Source: Chrysomallon squamiferum
Lineage: Eukaryota; Mollusca; Gastropoda; Neomphalida; Peltospiridae
Reading direction: 5' to 3'
Assembly: GCA_012295275.1 (NCBI GenBank)
Contig: CM022672.1
Span: 20,483,394 to 20,547,393 of the forward strand
DNA: 64,000 nt
Position 1 is the first letter of the stretch, and the number at the start of each line of letters is the position of its first letter. Under the pieces are notes generated by a model. It was not told where the DNA came from, did not search any database, and was given only the letters and a program-made list of their open reading frames with translations. A program made the position numbers and the translations under genes. This document shows positions 32,212 to 45,065 of this stretch, in pieces.

Positions 32212-33441
32212 CTATACGACGAAGGGGTCCACCAAATTATTTCTAACAGCCGAATACATTCCTATATGTTCAAAAACATTAGGCTGTACCATCAGCGCTA
32301 CTAGTTTTTCTCGTTTACGAATTTCATCAAGAGCTGTATCTTTTGCGAATGAACTTTTGCACCGCATCTTGTCTAAATGATTAACTATCAATCTCCCGCC
32401 ATTTCTTGTGTACAATATGGCCGGCGTACAACACGATGGAGCAGGGGTGACTTCGTAAAGATGTGCGGAAAGACGCCGGAGTTCAAGAAGATTCTGTCTT
32501 CCAACAGAAAGACCAACTAGGCAACAAAACAGCGTGCACGTCAGCCATACTATTTTGACTTTCTTCTGCTTCCACTCAACAATAAAATGCATATAAAACA
32601 GAAAAAGCATTGTTCCGAAAACGAGACTAACACCAATAAGTTCAGGTATGCGTTCAACTTCTAAACTAACGTATCCTAGCAAGCGACCAGGGTGATAAAA
32701 TTTCACGTACGCCACATTCCGGTACCGTAAGTGAGACTCAGATGTTGCATGTCGCTTGTCGAGGTGTTTTCTGATAACGTGTTCAAGAACGGGTATCAGC
32801 TGCCTGTGTGGGTACGCATCGTCTTCAACAAGAAGCACGTACAATGGATTCAGCTTCAAAGTTTCATTTAAACAAAACACATAATCCTTCTTCTCCTTTT
32901 CAAAGACATCGCTCGGCGGTTTCGTGATTTTCGAATAGAGCTCAAACTTTGGAATGGCAATCGGCAAGGATTTAATTTCTTTGTGGCGGTCTGGATTGCT
33001 GTCAACGTTGCAAATGAAGAGGCCATATCTCTTTGTTGCCGCAGAGGAGTTCAATATGTGCAAGAAACGTCCAACCACCTGAGTCAGATAATCTGTTTCG
33101 TAATGTTGTTTCTGGTCGCGACGTCTCGAAACTGTGATGATGGTGATTCCAATGTCAAACTGTTGTAGTTTTAGTATTTTACTGTTGTTTAACCATTGTG
33201 ACGTTCTGTTGTAGTCGGAGAGAAATTGCCTGTTTTCTGCGAGACGAATTTTGTTAATATTTATCAGTCGTGATTCTTCTCGTGTTTTATTAATCTGCCA
33301 CATGGAGTAAACCGAGTATCTCATGCCAGTGCAGATCAGGGGTAAGATGATGCCGAACGTACACACAGAGACAAGTATCGTGTGTCTGAAAAGCTGATCT
33401 GCACATATCCATCTAAAGCCGTTTTTCTTATTCAAGATCAT
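32212..33441 (-). CDS. PGAP4: PGAP4 (TMEM246), GPI-glycan GalNAc-transferase
   Basis: A single coding exon of 409 aa, close to the usual length of about 400 aa. PGAP4 is a Golgi glycosyltransferase that adds the GalNAc side chain to GPI anchors. Visible features are an N-terminal membrane anchor (residues about 21-43), a GT-A-like domain with the acidic EDD motif at 206-208 in LLVEDDAYP, and a closely spaced membrane hairpin (about 266-289 and 297-314) inserted within the catalytic domain, which is characteristic of the family. The conserved C-terminal part includes PAPSCCTPAILYTRNGG. The start at 33441 is chosen because a 3' splice site (TTTACAG) lies a few bases upstream. An overlapping ATG at 33447, out of frame, opens only a few codons. 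No damage is seen. Confidence 0.9.
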   Translation of the reverse strand: MILNKKNGFRWICADQLFRHTILVSVCTFGIILPLICTGMRYSVYSMWQINKTREESRLININKIRLAENRQFLSDYNRTSQWLNNSKILKLQQFDIGITIITVSRRRDQKQHYETDYLTQVVGRFLHILNSSAATKRYGLFICNVDSNPDRHKEIKSLPIAIPKFELYSKITKPPSDVFEKEKKDYVFCLNETLKLNPLYVLLVEDDAYPHRQLIPVLEHVIRKHLDKRHATSESHLRYRNVAYVKFYHPGRLLGYVSLEVERIPELIGVSLVFGTMLFLFYMHFIVEWKQKKVKIVWLTCTLFCCLVGLSVGRQNLLELRRLSAHLYEVTPAPSCCTPAILYTRNGGRLIVNHLDKMRCKSSFAKDTALDEIRKREKLVALMVQPNVFEHIGMYSAVRNNLVDPFVV

Positions 33442-34296
33442 GATCCATCACCTGTAAATATATAAATGTAAAATCCAACAGCTGTACGATAATATTGCTT
33501 ACATTTTTAAAAATATTTAGTCTTTATTTTCTAATTCTTTTTTAAAAAGAAGAAAATAATTAATTGATTAACACATAACAACAGCTGTAGCAGCAACACC
33601 GTAAGGAGAAAAACAAAAAGCAAAAACTTACCACGTTGCACTATATTACATACTTCACATGGAAATAATATACTTGTTTCACAGTCCCCTTTGTAACATA
33701 AGATTTAAACAGTCGGGTGTATTTTTGTAACATTTCATTTAGAACTGATATTATGAAGTAAAGTTTTATTGCTTTATTTATTTTATTGTTAATAGGCTAT
33801 GTATTTGGTTATCTATTTATAATCAGGAAGAAAATAATATAAGGTAAAGTAAACTGTTTATGGTAACTAAAGTGATTCTGTTCGATTAAAAAGAAGTATT
33901 AAACAAACAAACCAAAAATTATATGTAGTGCACTTTTCTTAACTCACAAATATAACTGCAAATTCTATTCATTCCTACTCTCAAGATGGTTTATTTAACT
34001 TTTTTTTCTGTCACCAATTTTAATACTTTCATAAAAATCACTTTCCAAATTCTTCATCTTTAACCTCCCCAAGTAACTTTTCTGTTTTACCGATATGTAG
34101 TATTTATGTTATTAAGAAAGAAAACATTATACACGGTGGTTATTCATAATCCAAAATGGAAAATGATCAGTATCAAACGCTATATAATTTCCAACCTTTC
34201 AGTTCGAAGAACTCGGGAACACAGAGAAATCATTACTCTGAACATACAAATGTATGGGGTTACGTGTCGGCACCATTTTTAAAAGACACTACTTAC

Positions 34297-34640
34297 GGAT
34301 CATCGTGAATTTGTACAGCTTTAAAACTTGCCACAGCGTTGTTATAGATCTGTAGACTAGCACGGTAATCCCAGGGCCAATGTGTGACCCTCGGCTTTCA
34401 AAACTCGAGTGTTTCTTCCTCACTGACATAACTGATAATTCTATGAAGTGAGCATCCACACTTCCGCTCTCATCCGCGAAACACGTGAAAGAGAAAGCAT
34501 GACGCTTGCGCAGTGATACCAACCTTCGAGCGACAGTTTTTGCCATGTGCCAGATATAATCGATCCATGTAAATGTTTCAAGTAACTGTATCTGATGGTT
34601 TCCAGGTCAGAGAAAAGACCCCAACTAGCATCGTACACGA
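34297..34640 (-). other. PGAP4: Probable 5' untranslated exon of PGAP4
   Basis: A strong donor (GATCC then GTAAGTAGTG) ends this GC-richer segment at 34297 and pairs with the TTTACAG acceptor just before the PGAP4 start, implying an intron of about 850 bp. A TATA-like stretch on the minus strand (TATATTTATATGG, about 34658-34672) lies about 30 bp upstream of the proposed exon start. Short open frames in the segment do not agree between frames and are not coding. Confidence 0.5.
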
Positions 34641-34699
34641 TTTGCGAGACATCTAGGCCATATAAATATAGAGTATGTTTAAAGATAAACAGAGATAAG

Positions 34700-35439
34700 C
34701 AGCAAAACTGGTTACACGTCTTTTTGTTCCTGCAGCTAGTAAACTACCTGTTAAGTAATGTCAACTTGGTATCCAGCGTTTCAAGGGATTAATTAACTGA
34801 ACTGGGGGTGCTACGTAACTGTTGTTTTATTGTGATGTAATGGATGATATAGTTATTAGAATTATATTATTATGATATAACTGATAATACAATTATCAGA
34901 ACTATAACATCATCACATAATTTTAATAATGATAACCTAACGTAATTCGTTCATACACACACGCGTTCATAAACTTTGCTGTATGTTGTCTAATATTCTA
35001 CAGTGAATGAAATAAGGACTTCATACACCTTTTTTTTGTTTGTTGTTAATATTCTTTTACAAGTAGTTGTAGTAGCAATAGTAGCTGTAGTAGAAGTATA
35101 GAGGTAGGAGTAGTAGTAGTAGCAGTAGAAGTAGTAACAATGATAGTAATGATAATGGTAGCAATAGTAATAGAAGTAATAGCAGTAGTAGCAGCAACAA
35201 TTATTGTAGTAATAGTAGTATTATTATGCCATATTTTTATACCATATTAACACTTTCTGTACCCTATTACTACACTAGGTGTAGTAGGTGTAGTAATGAT
35301 GATGGTGGTAAAGACATCATTCTTTAATTACGTGTATTAAACTGTGAAATCGGCGTAAAAGATCTAAAATGTCTGCCCGCATTTTTTGTTGTTTTTTAGT
35401 TTTGTTTTGTTTGTTTGTTTTATTAATATTTACTAGTTG

Positions 35440-35472
<33 letters not shown>

Positions 35473-35765
35473 AGTCACTCTTTTTAACTGAAAACATCCG
35501 TGTTTGGCTTGAGTAATGTGTTCACTGCTTATATAAAAAGCAAAACAAACAGCAGCAACAATAAATCTTTTCTTAAAGGTTAAGCACATGTCAAATGTAG
35601 CCAATGTCATTATACAGAATAAAAAAAAAATAAGAAAAAGAACACGAAGATGACGATGAAATAAATTAAAATAAAACGATAATAATAATAAAAATAAATA
35701 TGTTTTAATTTGACTTTATTTTAAACACCTCTGTAAAATGTATGTATGCATTTGTCTATATATGG

Positions 35766-35799
<34 letters not shown>

Positions 35800-36086
35800 C
35801 GCGCGCTCGTGTGTGTGTGTGTGTGTGGGGGGGAATGTGTGTGTAAAAAGATATACTTTTTAAATGTAAAGAGGTGTAGATTAATGGATAGACGCATGTA
35901 TGGACAAATAGACACGTGTGCATATGTTAACAATGTGAGATATTCAAGAAAAGCTGTCCTCTATTCACATTGAGAATAATCGATACCTATTAAAGAGGTT
36001 TACAGTTGTTCCTTACAAACTGTTACATTTACATCCATCCAGTGTGAACAATATCTTTTCACAAATGGAAAAATTGAAGGTATAGA

Positions 36087-36149
<63 letters not shown>

Positions 36150-36442
36150 TAATAATAATAATAATGAGGTGGATGATAACGATGATGACGGTGATGATGA
36201 TAAAAACAACAACTATAAAACAGACGTTCTACTGCTACTACTACTACTGATGCTGCTTCAACTGGTCTTAGCACTATCACTGCAATTACTATTACTTCTA
36301 GTAACAATAATAATAATAATAATAACAAGGTTATTTATAATTGTAGTTTTAAGAGTAGCCGTAATGGTAGAAGTAAAGTAGAAGTAGTGGATGTAATAAC
36401 AGGAGAATAAGGAACAGCTGTAGAGGTAGTAGAAGCAGAAGC

Positions 36443-36479
<37 letters not shown>

Positions 36480-37567
36480 ATAGTAATATTGAGACTACTT
36501 ACACTGAACTCCGTGAGAGTTGTTCCAGAACATTTAACTCTATATTTTGTCAGCAGTGAATGTAATATTAATAAAAACACTCCACTTTTCTTCTTCTTCT
36601 TCTTTTTTTTTTTTTTTTTTTTTATATCACTGAAGCGTATCATAAATTATGACTTACCTGACGCAGTTATTTTAAAACATGCTATTTCTAGTCATGGTTG
36701 ACGATTTGTTGTTTTTTTGTTGTTTTTTTGCTTGAGTTATTTTCTCTCTGGATCAGAGAAAATATTTCCAACATTTTTAAACTGTATCGTTGAACCTTGC
36801 AGTAGCCCATATTACAATAATTCATGCGGAACCATCTTCTGTTTCACTGCGTATTGTCGTCATGCCAACTTGTAATAAAACAAGAAATATGACGTTCAGA
36901 TAAGACATTTAGTCTATATCCTTTCACAAATGTCACAGGACTGTGTCTGATTCATAGTAGCAAAAAAAAAAAAAAAAAAAAAATTAAAAAATTAAAAAAA
37001 TAATAATAATAAATAAATAAATAAATAAATAAAATTTTAAAACGGCTTAGAATTAAAACTAAACTGTTATATTAAGGCACAGATACGAATGACCAATAAC
37101 TTCTCACAAATCTCCGACATACATTAATTTAGCCCCTTGAACCAACCAAGTAAATCGGCAGTAAAACCGCTTGAATAAATAATACGTGAATTTTTTATTT
37201 ATTTTAAAATCAACAGCACGTTTGACATTACGTCGAATAAAATATTCTTATCATGAGTTTCGCAACACTAATTTATAAAAGAACGGTGATATCAAACAAA
37301 GCGTTAGTCCACAGTTATTTGCAGTGTTACTTAGAGAGAATTACAAATTACATTAGTGACGGAGCTATGTCGCATTTTAGCAGCTCGCTTATTTCGAAAA
37401 GGTATTTTTAAAATAGAGTTCATGTGATATTTATGTCCCTTAAAAACACGATTTTTATGAAAAAATAAAATAAATCTGCATTTATTGTGACTTATTTTCC
37501 AGATTAGTAGTGTCTCCAGTATGCTTTTGATGCCGCCATTATTATTATTAGTTTTTATTTATTTTAA

Positions 37568-37608
<41 letters not shown>

Positions 37609-38030
37609 TTGTTTTTTTAACTGTTGAGGAAATATGTCACGTTTCTCTTAAATTTTAATATCGCACTATCAGAGTCTCAAGGTTTCATTTTTTTTAATTT
37701 TTTTTTATTATATTATTTTTCTCTAGGTCTCACATTTTTAGAGGCTTAGAAGAACTTATATATCTTATACAGATAGATCTGTATGTAGATATACACACAA
37801 GCACAGGCAATTAATTTTTTCAGTTCCTAATTATCATCAAACATGGTGCCTCCTTTCAACTAAATTTTAACTGTTTTTGTATATACTAAAGTATATAGAA
37901 GCTCTCCATGAGTAGGGTCATATTTTATAAACATGAAAATAACAAAATAGCGGCATTTGTTTTGGGAGCTTTAAATTACAGTAGCTTTTGTCAAAATGAT
38001 AGTAGTAAGCCTCAGTATAATGTTCGTTTG
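34700..38030. other. Intergenic region between PGAP4 and LMF1, left part
   Basis: No gene seen. It holds a GTAGTA-type trinucleotide region (35060-35230), a long T run (about 35440-35468), a GT tract (35768-35826), ATT/AAT tracts (36089-36164 and 37570-37604) and a poly-A segment (36961-37030). Confidence 0.7.
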
Positions 38031-38038
38031 TTTTAGAG

Positions 38039-38196
38039 CAGTCATTGGCAACCTTTTTTCTAGAAGCGGGCCACATGAGACTTGGCTCATCCTCAGGCTG
38101 GCCGCAGGTACTAATTTAATTGTAGATTTTATTATTCCTTGTCAAATTAGGCGGGCCACTCAGAAAGTCGTGCGGGCCGCAGTTTGTCCATGACTG
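38039..38196. mobile_element. hAT-type MITE
   Basis: 158 bp with inverted ends (CAGTCATTGGCAA and TTTGTCCATGACTG) and an interior rich in gcgggcc motifs, typical of widespread non-autonomous hAT elements. The flanking 8-mers ttttagag (38031-38038) and tttgagag (38197-38204) differ at one base and fit a target-site duplication. Confidence 0.75.
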
Positions 38197-38204
38197 TTTG
38201 AGAG

Positions 38205-38822
38205 GTACTTTTCCTGCAACAGTGCTAAAATATAAAAATAATAATAGTTTATTCTACATACAAAATAATTGTTTATACTTTCTTAAAATAGACTGTGAAT
38301 AGACTATTAAGATGACTGAATATGTGACGAAAAGAGATTTTATTTTGCGCCTCCGTTTTGTACTCGCAATATAAATATTATTAAGTCAGGATTATTTTCC
38401 TATTTTTTCTTTATTCTGTTATATTTATAGCTCATTTAACACATATGAGTAAGGCCTACGTTAATTAAGTAATTTGAATTTGAATGATTCATTTAAGGTC
38501 TCCTAGAAAACTATAAACAGAATATAATAAAGTTTTTCCGCTAATCGATAAATGACTCGTAAAAGTATTAAATTGTTGAAAAAAGCTCTGAAAAGATTTT
38601 ATCATTTGGATTCAAAACCATCGTCCATTACATGTTACTCTTATTCATCAGTGAAAACAAATATCAGATTTATAATTTTGTAGCATATTCTTTTTCCTTT
38701 AAACCGAATCCAAATTATAATCTGTATTTATCTGGGACTAAAACAGTTGTGTAATCGTGATCTCTCTCTCTCTCTCTCTCTCTCCCCATCTCTCCCCATC
38801 TCTCTCTCTCTCTCTCTCTCTC

Positions 38823-38915
<93 letters not shown>

Positions 38916-40230
38916 ATTGTAATAGGTCTAACATGTAAAATAATGTTATGATAGATTTATAATTGTTGACTGAAAGGCAGGGACTTGCACAAATAAAGAT
39001 AAACCTAAAACAGTCTTATAAAACCTTCAAATAAACAATTCATGTTGCCTCTACAGATTTGTACAATATTTTCCGTTTTAGCTTCATTTGTACTGGTTAT
39101 GTTTAAATGTCACATATGACGTCTGCAACAGGAAGAAAACTTAAAGATCGTAATCTTATTTCAATAGCTTGCTAGGATACTTTATTAAAGCTGTATTACC
39201 GAAATCACATTTGGTAGACTGTAAAAGGCATTTTATGTGAAATACAGCACATACCATACATACATATATAGGTTTATATATGTGTTAAAATTTACTTGGA
39301 TGATGAATAAAACAAAATATCGGGTGAAGTATTATCTATACAGTGGAATGATGCTATTACTGTAAACTGCACAAATCTGTATTATGTACATCAATAATGC
39401 TACTACTATTACTAAGAAGATGAAGAAGAAAAAGAAGAATACGTTGAATTTATGTTGTTTATAATTTAAGGTTTGCCAAAATCTGAAATAAAACATGAAG
39501 AAACTTTAGTTTTTAATCATACAGAAATAGTTGTTTGAAACGTTAAAAAATCTTTAGTTACCAAAATAAATTTTTCATCAAGGTCTAATTTGTGTAATTA
39601 GAAATAATCTCAGGAATTTGTAGTGAAACGATTTTATAAAATTATCAACGACAAAGTTATGTGTTATCAATTTATTAAAAACAGCGGAAAGCAGCAGAAG
39701 TTCAACAAATAAAACTAACAAATAAACAATATAAAATAATAATTCAGATCAATTAAGCAACAATAACATATAAAATAACAATCTTGTTTCATAAGCAGTC
39801 TTCCTAACAATGTCTGTAATGAACACATTCCAAGGACAGAATTTAATACACTAACTGACTATGACATATGAAAAATATAGTTGTCAATACAAATTTAAAA
39901 ATGCAGATAAATGCCTTTATTTACATGTACAATAAATATTTCAGTTTTAATTATAACAGAATTATAATGATAAAAGTATTCATGCTAAAATTCAAAAAAT
40001 TTCATCATCACCCATTTTCTACCAAAATGATAAAATAATAAAATGATAATTTTAACTCTACAGAAATACTGACTTAGTAAATTGTACCAAGAGTTCAAAA
40101 TATCCCTTTAAAACGTGGGTACGTTCATTATAAAAGGTTGGGCACCATTAACATTTTTGCCATTTAAATTTAACCATATGTATACAAACCCATGCATACA
40201 CACCATTTCCAAACATATCTAAATACTAAT
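38205..40230. other. Intergenic region right of the MITE
   Basis: AT-rich sequence without a supported gene. It contains the CT tract at 38760-38912. Confidence 0.7.
38760..38912. repeat. (CT)n microsatellite
   Basis: About 150 bp of CT repeat with a few CCCC interruptions. Ser/Leu-rich frames over it are artefacts. Confidence 0.95.
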
Positions 40231-40237
40231 ATTAAAA

Positions 40238-40243
40238 TTTATT
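40238..40243 (-). terminator. LMF1: Candidate LMF1 polyadenylation signal
   Basis: AATAAA on the minus strand about 90 bp past the LMF1 stop codon. It is a plausible position, but AATAAA is common in this AT-rich sequence. Confidence 0.35.
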
Positions 40244-40330
40244 AATAACCAATCAAATATTTAGCAATATTAAAAAAAAAAAAAAAAAAAAAATTAATAA
40301 AAGTTATAACAGGTTATGAATGGAATGCTT

Positions 40331-41299
40331 TTACTGAGTCTTCACTTTAGGGAGTTTCCACCCCATCTCTCTCATGAATGGTTTAATGGTTTTTAGAGAA
40401 ATTGGAGGTAAGTAATTTTTAATATGTTTTCTTTTCCACCACTTCCCAGCTTTAGCTTGCTTGCTGCCAATCTTTGTGAACTTGTAGGAATAATGCTCCA
40501 CCCTTATGTAGCTGAAATTAAAACAAAATGCAAAAATAAAAAATAATGCACACACACACACACACCAACACTAACACACAGATACACCCACACAAACACA
40601 AACACAAACACACACACACACACTAATGTACTTGTACATAAACATACATACATACATACATACATATACATAAATATATAAACATCACAGACACCCAAAT
40701 ATCTATACACATATATATATTTTTATTTTAAATGTTATGTGTTTTAACTGACTCATCCATATGTACATACACAAATGCACTAACATATTCACATTTATAA
40801 ATAAATGTAGACATATATCCATACGTATATAAATACATGCATAAACATAAATACATACATACATACATACATACATACATACATACAAAGTTGATTATAA
40901 TAATTTATTACTGGTGACTGCTCACCACTAACAATAAAATATAAAAATAATTTTTAATAAAAGTCTTAACAATACTTGAAGACAGAAATTTTATCTTTTT
41001 GTTTACATTCTTAAAGTTTACCACCGTTCCATTAAGTTTTAGCACCTACAAATAAGATTCAACAAATGTGTATTAAATATATTTAGGTAAAAAAGTAACT
41101 AAACAAAGCTAGGTGAGTTTATTACACATTTTATATTTAAAATTCATTCTATGTTACAAAGTGACAACTTACGTGGGAGGTGTTTTATTCACAAACGGGT
41201 TGTGAGCTATCAGAGAGGTTGTTCCTTCATCATTAGCCAGGAGTTTGACAGCAACATGAACCAGCCATGGGTTATACTGGTAATTCTGCATCACAAATA

Positions 41300-41343
<44 letters not shown>

Positions 41344-41347
41344 TAAG

Positions 41348-41390
<43 letters not shown>

Positions 41391-41551
41391 AAATAAAAAA
41401 TCTAAAAATCTCCAAATATACAAATAGAAAAATCACAAAATATAAAAACAAAAATAAAACCAAAACTTCCCCCAAAACACCCAACATACAAACAAATAGC
41501 AAACCAAAGGAAACCAAATTTTTAAAAAAAAAAAAAAAAAAATAAAATATA

Positions 41552-41583
<32 letters not shown>

Positions 41584-44040
41584 AAAAATTAAATGCTTGA
41601 GAAAACTTTTAAACTTTCTATTAAGCAATTAATCAATCACTAAAATGATAAAACTGCAATAACAACAATAATTATTTGAAGATGGTAATAATGATGATAT
41701 GATGATGATGATGATAAAATCAGTCAATCAAAAATGCATATAGTTACATGTACAATAAGTTGATATTCTTACACAAAAGAAATGCTAGATAACAAAGCAA
41801 AACAATTTGTCTCAGCCAGAATGTGTAATAACAAGAACAGCAACAAGAAGAACAACAACAACATAAAAATGACAAAATTAATAACATAAAAAAACAAATT
41901 TATAATGCTGCTGGTACCTGAAATGCTGCAAACCACAGCAACCAGTCAAGTCTGTAATGATATGGGGAGATGAGACAGGGTCTTCGACTGATGTTGCCTG
42001 GTTTACATTTGAATTCATATTCCAGCCACTCCGTTTTCGGATCGGAGGGGTCCTGGCTAGAGGTGCCCTGAAATATTACTTCAGTTCGCTTTTTAGTGAC
42101 ACTGAAATGAAGGTGCATGGATATTAACTTTGAATGTGTCTCCATTTTTGTTTATTATTATTGTTATTATTATTTTATATATAAATATGAAGTGAACTTG
42201 TTACTTAACAATCCTAAAGTAAAAATTAAATAATGATAATAATATTAATAATAATAATCAGACTAAAAGAATGAACCATTTGATCATTAAAAATAAACAA
42301 CTATTTAATGTTGTTTTCAAAAAATAACATATTATCCACTGATAACAATTTATCTCCAACTTATTATTATTATAGAAAGCAAATGTTATTCAAAAAACCT
42401 TACAATTGTTTCATGAATATTAACTGAACAAACATTACACTAACTCATTATATATTCGTACACCATTTTCATTTTATACAAACATTTCAATTTCATATCA
42501 GCAGAGTATGATAATAGCCTGATTGTTATGTGTATGTGTGCATGTGTGTGTGTGTGTGTATGTCTATGCACATTTTTCAAAGCAGATTATATGATCTTTC
42601 ATATTTCTTTGATGCAGACATACCAGTAAACTACAACATTCATTAAATATTACATACACTCCATTTATATGTATACAACAAATGTACTAACGAACAAGTT
42701 TTATACACAATCAAACATGTTATATAAAATATAAAGAAAAATCCTTTCATGGTTTTAAAACAATTTAAATAAAAACATGTATGTCCAACAAACCTTCCAA
42801 ATGCTCCATATGTATTGACCAGTCTGAAGCTGTCAAATGATGTGTTCATGGCTTGACGTGATGAGAATAAATTCTGAACAACTGGAATACTGAGATATGC
42901 AAGAGATAAGCCTAATGCAATATTGAATACTTTTCTTATGTAACATCCTGCAACAATAAAAACAGAAAAATCTCTACAAGCTTTTTGTAGGCCATGGAAA
43001 GATGAAAAAAAAAAAAGAAAAAAAATTTAAAAAGAAAAGAAAATATAAATATTTTATTTTATGTAACAACACACTAAGACATATTAATTTTTTTTTTAAA
43101 TTAATTTTTTATTTTTTAATATTTTATATGTTTGACAGTTTATAGTTTTCAGAAAGAAGCTGTTACATTTTTTTAGAAGTTAGAATTATTCATTTGCAGC
43201 ATTAAAGCATTTTAATTGACATGAAAGGTTGTTCTAGTTCATCTGAAGTGCAGTCAGAAGACAATGTAAAGGGAAATAATTCAGACACACAACCCATCAT
43301 TTTAACTGCTGTAATAATTCAGCTGCAATCATACACCACTAACATAGAAAAATATATCTTTTGGATTAAGAACAACTGTTTATTTAGAAAATAGAATAAT
43401 TACATTGTGTCTTTTTCAACTGTATTTTCAAAATTCTCTGTGGTCATTAAATACCATTGTCAATCCTAACAGAGACATATTTATTTAAGATTCTTAGTTT
43501 AAAGAAACAAAACTAATTTCTAGATGAGGAGACATTTAGAATGAACATTTAGCATAGCACAGAAATTAAATTTTTTCTTGTCATGAGCTAGAGTTGAAAA
43601 GCAGATATGAATAATTCTTCTATTATAAAAAATAGATTAAAAATAAAAAAAAAAAAAAAAAGAAAGAAAGAAAAAAAAGAAGAAGATATACCAAGTCTAG
43701 GCTTCACTCTGCTATGTTTATATTCCTGTTGTAATTCCCACACCTGTTTCTTTATATCCCCAGAAAAGAGACACTCATAAACGGAATCATCAAAACAAGC
43801 CAGAGAGGGCAAAATAGTCAGCCAGTTTAAAAAGCTTAGGTTACCACTAACAATAAGAATTCCCTTAAAAATAATGAAAATAATTAACTAAATTTATTTT
43901 TTTTTTTTTTTTTTTAAATATTAACAATAAGTATTAAATTAAATTAAAATAAAAAATTTTAAAATAATAATAGTAATCACTTAAGTATTCCCTACATACA
44001 ATAAAAATAATTCTAATAATGGTTATAATAATTTTATTTA

Positions 44041-44071
<31 letters not shown>

Positions 44072-45034
44072 AAACTAGTACTGTAACACACTTATTATTT
44101 TTTTTTAAATCTTATTCTCACATTGCTGTAATATAGTGATATTTAATTCTAGAAATATATACAGCAGGGGTGCCCATATTTTTTCAGCTTGCAAGCTACT
44201 TTTAAAATGACCAGGTTAAAATGATTTACCTGTATTAAAAAACACTAAATATATTTGTTTGTATATGTACCAAATACATTTATATATAAAATTTATGTTG
44301 GTGCACCTTGCTTCACTGCATGAACCCTTACGGCACAATACAATTGAATACATTTATTATCACTACCTTACTCTGAGAGCACTGAATGGTGCGTGAATCT
44401 ACCTGCACTACACTGGCGATCAATGTATAGGGCACCCCTGACATACAGCATTATTCCAGTCATTAGAAACCAAAGCACTGTTTTATTACAAGTAATGTAT
44501 TTCTTATTAAAACTGTAATTTTGACACTATAATATTACAATCTCAAAAAATATAAATAATGAAACTGAAAAAATTAATCTGCCCAAAATTCAAGATTTCA
44601 CAAACCCTTAATAATATTAACAACAGGAAAAAATTAAATTATTTTTTAAACTTTAAGTGTTGTTGTTTTGCCATTGTTGTTGTTGTTGTTGTTATTATTA
44701 TTATTATTATTATTATTGCTAACATTAAATTATTATTATTTGCTATTATTAATTTTATTTTTATTTTTATGACAGTGTAGTTTGGCATTGGAGTGATATT
44801 AGCAAATTTACCTGAAACAGGATTTGAATAATTCCTCCAATTATACACATCTTATGACCCATGAACAAGAAAAATGGTGCTATTAATTCAACAAAGTGAT
44901 TTGTTAGTGTTTCAAATTTGTGAAAAAATTCTGGTTCCTGGTGCATGTAGTAACTAATTGGATTTGGAACAGGCTGTGTCTGGAAAAAAATAAATTAAAA
45001 TAAAATAAAATAATAACAAAGACGATAACAATAA

Positions 45035-45065
<31 letters not shown>

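Noticed and set aside
40504-40888. Cys/Val/Tyr-rich frames beside the last LMF1 exon
   Set aside because: They are translations of CA and TACA repeats in LMF1 intron 10.
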